Positions 57,541 through 64,000 of a stretch of 64,000 bases of DNA are shown here, piece by piece. Source of the DNA: Pleomorphomonas sp. PLEO (GTDB lineage Bacteria; Pseudomonadota; Alphaproteobacteria; Rhizobiales; Pleomorphomonadaceae); NCBI RefSeq assembly GCF_041320595.1, contig NZ_CP166625.1, positions 3,842,001-3,906,000 on the forward strand, read 5' to 3'. Position numbers and translations under genes: made by a program. The first letter of the stretch is position 1; every line of letters begins with the position of its first letter. The notes below the pieces were generated by a model that made no database searches, was not told the origin of the DNA, and saw only the letters and a list, made by a program, of their open reading frames with translations.

Positions 57541-58401
57541 TCAAGGAACGGCGACGACGCGCTGATCGATAAGGCGCGTGCGACCAACACGAACGGCAAT
57601 CATCAGCGCAATGGCTGGCGGCGGCGCCTTCGGGTCGACTGGTTCTAAGGTGTTGGCCTCGGCAACAGCGATAAGATCTGGTTCGGCCTGCGGCTCGGTG
57701 GCGAGTACAGCCCGTATGGCCGCCTCGATCTTCCGTGGATCCACGGTCCCGCCACCAATGGCCTCGGCGGCGGCCGCGAGTGAGCGGCTGAGCACCGGCG
57801 CCGCAGCCCTCTCCGTCGGTGATAGATAAATATTGCGCGACGACAGCGCCAGCCCGTCAACGTCGCGCACGGTCGGCACTCCGACGATTTCCAAGGGGAA
57901 GGATAGATCGGCCACCATGCGGCGGATCACTTGAAGCTGCTGGTAGTCCTTCTCACCGAAGTAGGCTCGGTCTGGCTGGACGATATTGAACAGCTTGCCG
58001 ACGACCGTTGCAACACCGCGAAAATGACCCGGACGACGCTCTCCCTCCAGGCGAACAGAAAGGCCTTCCACCTCAACATGCGTAGCGATCGGCTGGGGAT
58101 ACATTTCCTGGACCGGCGGCGCAAAGACGATGTCGGCACCATGGGCACCCAGCAGGCTGCGATCGGCGTCGAGGTCGCGTGGATAGCGGGCGAAGTCCTC
58201 GCTCGGAGCGAACTGCAGCGGATTGACGAAGACCGATGTCACGACGATGTCGTTTTCGGCCCGAGCCCGATCTACGAGGGTAGCGTGGCCACGGTGAAGA
58301 TACCCCATGGTCGGCACCAGACCGACGCTCTTTCCCGTCCGCCGAGCCGGCCTAAGCCGTTCACGGAGTTCAGCGATCGTGGTCACGGTTTCAAGCGGCA
58401 A
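57541..58401 (-). CDS. panC: Pantothenate synthetase
   Basis: PanC joins pantoate and beta-alanine using ATP. The product is about 286 residues, with the HIGH-like HRGH at 36-39 ([10 protein letters not shown]), [14 protein letters not shown] and the SSRNIYLSP loop. The start is most likely the TTG at 58401: GGAGGG lies four bases upstream, and the peptide then begins near the family N-terminus. An ATG at 58467 would add an unrelated extension. Confidence 0.93.
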   Translation of the reverse strand: MPLETVTTIAELRERLRPARRTGKSVGLVPTMGYLHRGHATLVDRARAENDIVVTSVFVNPLQFAPSEDFARYPRDLDADRSLLGAHGADIVFAPPVQEMYPQPIATHVEVEGLSVRLEGERRPGHFRGVATVVGKLFNIVQPDRAYFGEKDYQQLQVIRRMVADLSFPLEIVGVPTVRDVDGLALSSRNIYLSPTERAAAPVLSRSLAAAAEAIGGGTVDPRKIEAAIRAVLATEPQAEPDLIAVAEANTLEPVDPKAPPPAIALMIAVRVGRTRLIDQRVVAVP

Positions 58402-58714
58402 TGTTCCCTCCAGCGATCTCCGTCTGGTGCGCCCTTTTAATGCCGCTAAAAACCCTTTGTCACCCAAGAATTGGGCAGACTGCGAAAAAGCCGGTCAGCA
58501 GCCCCCGCGCCTGCCACCAAGCATCGCACCACGTCACCGCGTCTTTATTGGCAATCGCATAAAAACCTAACTTTTAAGCATGAGAATTATTCATGTCGTA
58601 ACGTTCTACATGCGACAAAAGCAGGGTCTGCGCGGCTTTGTTTGCGGGATTAGAAACGATGTCTCTACGGTTGCAACAAATCGTTTGCAAACCCGGAAAC
58701 TGTATGAGGTTGGA
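58402..58714. promoter_or_regulatory. panC / Tad-like divergent intergenic region
   Basis: This 313-base region separates panC (minus) from the TadE/G-like gene (plus). CATGA-N7-TCATG (58579-58595) with central GAATTATTC is an AT-rich palindrome reminiscent of iron-responsive (ICE/Fur-type) boxes, but the match is partial. No gene was seen; an open frame in phase with the downstream gene from 58580 lacks signal-like sequence. Confidence 0.4.
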
Positions 58715-59986
58715 ATGATGTCTGGCTACCGTGTTCGCAAACGTTCCGGTACGCTTTTACGCCTCCGTCGGCTGGCGACAGACGTCCATGGCTCGATTGG
58801 CGTAATCATGGCCATCGCCTTGGTAGTACTGGTGGTGGCGGTCGGTGCCGCGGTGGATCTCGCCCAGGCGCTGAGGGCGCGGGAAATCCTCCAGGGATCC
58901 CTCGACCAGGCGACAATCCGTGCAGCCCTCACGACAGGTTCAGGCTATGATGCCGCCGGTCAGGCCGCTCTGGCTGCCAACCTGACAAACACCGGCGTTG
59001 CCGAGGAAAATCTCAACTCCAGCTTCATCCGCAACAGCGACGGCAGCGTTTCAGGCTCGGCGACAATCACGGTCCCGTTGTCATTCATGGGCATTGTCGG
59101 CAAAAACGACATGTCCGTCGGCGTCACCGCCAAGGCGACGCCCAAGACCAGCACCGCCACCACAGCGGCGGCCGGCACCGTTTGCATCCTTCTGACCTCG
59201 AGGAATTCCCAGGCTCTATTGGTCAACTCGGGTGCCGTCGTGAACGCCTCGAACTGCGAGATTCACGTGCAGTCGAGCGCCAGTGGCGCGGCTGTTTTTA
59301 ACTCTGGCACAACGATCAATTCGAAGAAGATCTGCATCAAGAGCGCCAGTATCATCGACAACGGCGGCACACACCCCAACCTTGAGAAGAGCTGCTCACC
59401 GGCGAGCGATCCCTATGCGTCCACACTGCCCGCCGTTACCGTAGGTAGCTGCAACTACAACAGCCGCAATATCGATGCCGCCACCTATACCTTCCAGCCC
59501 GGCGTACATTGCGGCGGCGTCAACTTCAACAACTCCAACACCGTCTCGACCTTCAGCCCCGGCCTCTACATCATCAAGAGCGGCGACTGGAACGTCCAGG
59601 GCACCCTACAGGGCACCGACGTCACCTTCTATTTCGCCGATACCTCGAAGTTCCAGTTCAATTCGGGCGCCGCTGCCTATCTCAAGGCACCAACCACAGG
59701 CACCTACGCCAACATTCTGATGTATGAGACCACCGGCAACACCAACGTGTCGCAATGGCCGTGGAACGACAGCCCTGGTCACGCGCTCTCCGGCCTCATT
59801 CATCTGCCGAGCCGGCAACTCACCATGAATTCCGGCATGACAGCCGCGCTCGACCATGTCACCGTCGTCGCCGACTCGCTGATCCTCAACCAGACCACCT
59901 GGAACCTGTCGCCGGACACCTCGGCCATCTCCAACGGCACAACGACGACCACCACAACGAACAGCGGCGTCTTCCTGTCGCACTGA
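58715..59986 (+). CDS. TadE/TadG-like pilus-assembly-type secreted protein (orphan)
   Basis: The 423-residue product begins with a basic stretch and one hydrophobic helix (about 28-48) in a TadE/G-like N-terminal context (GSIGVIMAIALVVLVVAVGAAVDLAQ, ILQGSLDQATIRAAL). It continues as a Ser/Thr/Asn/Gly-rich domain with repeating VNSGAVVNASN-like strands suggestive of a beta-helix. Six cysteines occur in the exported part. It ends in a run of seven threonines. GAGG lies five bases before the ATG. No other tad, flp or cpa gene is nearby, so it is an orphan relative; surface or extracellular location is inferred. Confidence 0.75.
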   Translation: MMSGYRVRKRSGTLLRLRRLATDVHGSIGVIMAIALVVLVVAVGAAVDLAQALRAREILQGSLDQATIRAALTTGSGYDAAGQAALAANLTNTGVAEENLNSSFIRNSDGSVSGSATITVPLSFMGIVGKNDMSVGVTAKATPKTSTATTAAAGTVCILLTSRNSQALLVNSGAVVNASNCEIHVQSSASGAAVFNSGTTINSKKICIKSASIIDNGGTHPNLEKSCSPASDPYASTLPAVTVGSCNYNSRNIDAATYTFQPGVHCGGVNFNNSNTVSTFSPGLYIIKSGDWNVQGTLQGTDVTFYFADTSKFQFNSGAAAYLKAPTTGTYANILMYETTGNTNVSQWPWNDSPGHALSGLIHLPSRQLTMNSGMTAALDHVTVVADSLILNQTTWNLSPDTSAISNGTTTTTTTNSGVFLSH

Positions 59987-59989
59987 TGA

Positions 59990-60014
59990 AAAAGCCCGGG
60001 GCTTGCCCGGGCTT
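59990..60014. terminator. Bidirectional terminator between the Tad-like gene and pgm
   Basis: Stem GCCCGGG/CCCGGGC (59994-60000, 60006-60012) lies between convergent genes. The minus strand has a run of five T after the stem (for pgm); the plus-strand tail TTCGTTC is weaker. Confidence 0.8.
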
Positions 60015-60041
60015 CGTTCACTGGACAAATGGCGCCCTGCC

Positions 60042-61679
<1,638 letters not shown>

Positions 61680-61708
61680 TCACTCCCCGAGAGGCGAAAT
61701 CACTTTAC

Positions 61709-63823
61709 TCAAGCTCTTACCTCGACGAAAGCGAGGAAGGTGCGGCCCGGTACTTCTACCGCTTGCCAAGCGCGGCGCGGTGTAGCAGCGGCGGGCCGGC
61801 CGGTCGGCATGTCGGAACTCAGGATCGGCTTCCAGCTGTGGCCCTCGCGCGTCGGCGGCAAGTGGAAGCGGCGGTTGGCGCGGTGGGCGTTCAGCATGAG
61901 ATACACGGCTTCGCCGTCCGCTTCGGCATGCGGCAGCGCCGAATCGCGCATCAAAAATCCGAAGGCCTTACATTCGCGGCTGTTCCAGTCATCACCCGTC
62001 ATCGGTCGCCCGGACACCGCAATCCACTCGACGTCGGCCAGCCCGTCCTCTGGCCGCTGTGTCCCATGAAGAAAGCGCGTCTGGCGAAAGACCGGATGGG
62101 ACTGCCTAAGTCGGACGACGTAGGCGACGAAGTCGGCGAGCTCGGCATCGTCGGCGCGGTTCCATGCGACCCAGCCGACGGGATTGTCCTGACAGTAGGC
62201 ATTGTTGTTGCCGAGCTGGCTATTGGCCAGTTCGTCGCCGGCAAGCAGCATGGGCGTTCCCTGCGACAGAAGCAGCGTTGCCAGCATATTGCGCATCTGC
62301 CGCTTGCGCGTGGCCAAGACGGCAGGATCCGTCGAAGGGCCCTCGATGCCATAATTGGCCGAGTGGTTGTCGGAATGGCCGTCTCGGTTGTCTTCGAGAT
62401 TGGCCTCGTTGTGCTTTGACGCGTAGGAGACAACATCCCTCAGCGTGAATCCGTCGTGCGCGGTGATAAAGTTGATCGATGCCGACGGTCGCCGGTTGGA
62501 GCGGTCGAAGCGATCCGGCGAACCGAGCAAGCGCGCCGCCAGTTCCGGCGCCACCAGTTCATCGCCACGCCAAAAGGCACGTACCGTGTCGCGGTAGCGG
62601 TCGTTCCACTCGGAAAAGCCGGGCGGGAAATTGCCGAGCTGATAGCCGCCGGGACCGATGTCCCAAGGCTCGGCAATCAACTTTACGGTCGACAGGAGCG
62701 GGTCCTGCCTAAGCGCTGTCAGGAAGCGTCCCTCCGAATCAAAGCCTTGCGGCTCTCGCCCCACAGAGGTGGCAAGGTCGAAGCGGAAACCGTCGACGCC
62801 AATTGCCTCAACCCAGTAGCGGAGCGAGTCGAGGATCATCTGCGTTACGCGCGGGTGGCCGGCGTTGAGCGTATTGCCGGTTCCGGTGTCGTTGATGTAC
62901 CAGCGCGGGCGGTCGGGATTCAGGCGGTAGTAGCTGGCGTTGTCGATGCCCCGGAAGCTGAGAGTGGGGCCGAACTGATCGACCTCGCCGGTGTGGTTAT
63001 AGACGACGTCCAGCAATACCTCGATGCCCGCCTCGTGCAATGCGCGCACCATGTCGCGCACACGCTCAATTACAGAGACACCGCGCGAACCGTGGTCATA
63101 GCGCGGCTCCGGCGCAAAGTAGCAGAGCGGCGAGTAGCCCCAATAATTGACGAGCCCCTTTCGGGTGAGGAAGCCATCATCCATGAAAGCCTGGATGGGC
63201 ATCAACTCAATCGCCGTAATGCCGAGCTTTGTCAGATGCTCGATGGTCTCCGGCGCACCGAGCCCCTCGTAGGTGCCGGCCTTGGCTCGTGGCAGCCGCG
63301 GCATGTGCATGGTCAACCCACGAACGTGGGCCTCGTAGATGACGGTATCCCGCCACGGCCGGGCCGGCCGGAAGCTTACGCACGGTGGAACTTTGGAATC
63401 GGTCACCAAAGCCTTGGGGACGACGCGGGCGCTGTCGCGCGTATCGAAGCTGGCATCGTCGAGCGTGACCGGCTGATAGCCCGCCATCAAGTCGCTCGCA
63501 CGCAGGCGCCCGCTCAACACCTTGGCATAGGGGTCGATGACCAGTTTATGCGGGTTGAACCGGTGCCCGTGCTCCGGATCGTAAGGACCGTGAACGCGAA
63601 AGCCGTAGGCGGTGCCTATGCCGATGCCGGAAACGTAGCCGTGGAATACCTCATCGGTGCATTCCGGCAGCGTCAGGCGCGCATGCTCGAAGCCGGTGAG
63701 CGGCTCGAACAGGCACACGTCGACGCGCGTCGCATTGGCCGAGAAAAGGGCGAAATTAACGCCCTCCCCGTCGAACTGCGCACCTAAAGGATACGGCCGG
63801 CCGGACCGGATCGACAAAGTCAT
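61709..63823 (-). CDS. glgX: Glycogen debranching enzyme GlgX
   Basis: This 704-residue GH13 isoamylase-type enzyme hydrolyses alpha-1,6 branches of limit dextrin. An N-terminal CBM48 domain (PYPLGAQFDGEGVNFALFSANA) precedes the catalytic barrel, which contains LLDVVYNHTGE, the nucleophile Asp in GFRFDLA, the acid/base Glu in AEPWDIGPGG, and FITAHDGFTL. Length is normal. It starts six bases after the glgA stop. Confidence 0.95.
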   Translation of the reverse strand: MTLSIRSGRPYPLGAQFDGEGVNFALFSANATRVDVCLFEPLTGFEHARLTLPECTDEVFHGYVSGIGIGTAYGFRVHGPYDPEHGHRFNPHKLVIDPYAKVLSGRLRASDLMAGYQPVTLDDASFDTRDSARVVPKALVTDSKVPPCVSFRPARPWRDTVIYEAHVRGLTMHMPRLPRAKAGTYEGLGAPETIEHLTKLGITAIELMPIQAFMDDGFLTRKGLVNYWGYSPLCYFAPEPRYDHGSRGVSVIERVRDMVRALHEAGIEVLLDVVYNHTGEVDQFGPTLSFRGIDNASYYRLNPDRPRWYINDTGTGNTLNAGHPRVTQMILDSLRYWVEAIGVDGFRFDLATSVGREPQGFDSEGRFLTALRQDPLLSTVKLIAEPWDIGPGGYQLGNFPPGFSEWNDRYRDTVRAFWRGDELVAPELAARLLGSPDRFDRSNRRPSASINFITAHDGFTLRDVVSYASKHNEANLEDNRDGHSDNHSANYGIEGPSTDPAVLATRKRQMRNMLATLLLSQGTPMLLAGDELANSQLGNNNAYCQDNPVGWVAWNRADDAELADFVAYVVRLRQSHPVFRQTRFLHGTQRPEDGLADVEWIAVSGRPMTGDDWNSRECKAFGFLMRDSALPHAEADGEAVYLMLNAHRANRRFHLPPTREGHSWKPILSSDMPTGRPAAATPRRAWQAVEVPGRTFLAFVEVRA

Positions 63824-63829
63824 CGGACT

Positions 63830-64000
63830 TCAGACGCCCTCGACCGTCAGGTCGCGGTAGAGCGCGACATAATCGGGTGCGGAATCCTCCCACCCGACCG
63901 GATGGGCCATCGCCCGCGCTTGCAACGCCCGCCAGACCTTCTTGTTATGGAAAAGATCGAACAGGCGCTCGATGGCAAAGCCGAGCCCGCTCGCGGAGAT
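63830..64000 (-). CDS. glgA: Glycogen synthase, C-terminal fragment (cut by window edge)
   Basis: The last 56 residues of an ORF entering from beyond 64000 read GLGFAIERLFDLF, then WEDSAPDYVALYRDL, the usual end of GlgA, which extends glucan chains from ADP-glucose. The six-base gap to glgX and the glgA-glgX-pgm order support the call. Only the C-terminal helix region is visible; the catalytic residues lie outside the window. Confidence 0.8.
   Translation of the reverse strand: MSASGLGFAIERLFDLFHNKKVWRALQARAMAHPVGWEDSAPDYVALYRDLTVEGV

Noticed and set aside
58715-59986. Part of a tad/flp pilus locus
   Set aside because: Neighbours are panBC and glycogen genes; no prepilin, ATPase or secretin gene is adjacent.

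Overview
The window reads as chromosome of a GC-rich alphaproteobacterium, most likely a member of Hyphomicrobiales (Rhizobiales). The reasons are the rlpA-dac-tmk-holB-metG cluster, an Agp-type alpha-galactoside operon laid out as in Sinorhizobium meliloti, an Aap amino-acid permease, a membrane urate oxidase of the PuuD type, and glgA-glgX-pgm. Unusually for that group it also carries a mixed-acid fermentation set (adhE, pflB, pflA, focA), which suggests a facultatively fermentative lineage; Pleomorphomonas-like is my guess only. No rRNA, tRNA, CRISPR array, insertion sequence or phage gene was recognised, and gene density is high throughout.

Layout. 1-4.6 kb (minus strand): cell-envelope and replication housekeeping, rlpA, a degenerate D,D-carboxypeptidase homologue, tmk, holB and the start of metG. 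5-7.2 kb: parC. 7.3-8.7 kb: a YbaK deacylase and an alpha/beta hydrolase. 8.8-15.0 kb (mostly plus strand): a Cys-rich gene pair including a DUF2325 protein, nikR, a small secreted protein on the minus strand, then nikKMLQO, an ECF-type nickel importer preceded by an exact NikR-type operator. 15-16 kb: a LacI-family regulator. 16.5-26.9 kb (plus strand): the energy and fermentation block adhE, gap, pyk, focA, pflB, pflA. 27-29.1 kb: an EF-G-like GTPase.

29.5-39.9 kb: the agp-like operon (two GH4 glycosidases, binding protein, two permeases, double ATPase) with a divergent AraC-type regulator. 40-51.4 kb (minus strand): a purine-catabolism island, with hiuH, xdhA, xdhB and xdhC, a four-gene BMP-type purine/nucleoside ABC importer, and puuD. 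51.7-56.1 kb: aapJQMP. 56.7-58.4 kb: panB and panC. 58.7-60 kb: an orphan TadE/G-like secreted protein. 60-64 kb: pgm, glgX and the end of glgA.

How the parts fit. Alpha-galactosides and glycogen feed hexoses to glycolysis (gap, pyk). Pyruvate can be cleaved by PflB to formate and acetyl-CoA, formate leaves through FocA, and AdhE reoxidises NADH. Xanthine is oxidised to urate, urate to 5-hydroxyisourate, and HiuH hydrolyses that product. Nickel uptake is under NikR control; no nickel enzyme lies in the window.

The observations most worth a second look are the carboxypeptidase homologue that has lost all three catalytic motifs, the Cys-rich/DUF2325 pair beside nikR, predicted amino-terminal histidines on the nickel-importer subunits, and the inverted-repeat leader of pflB.
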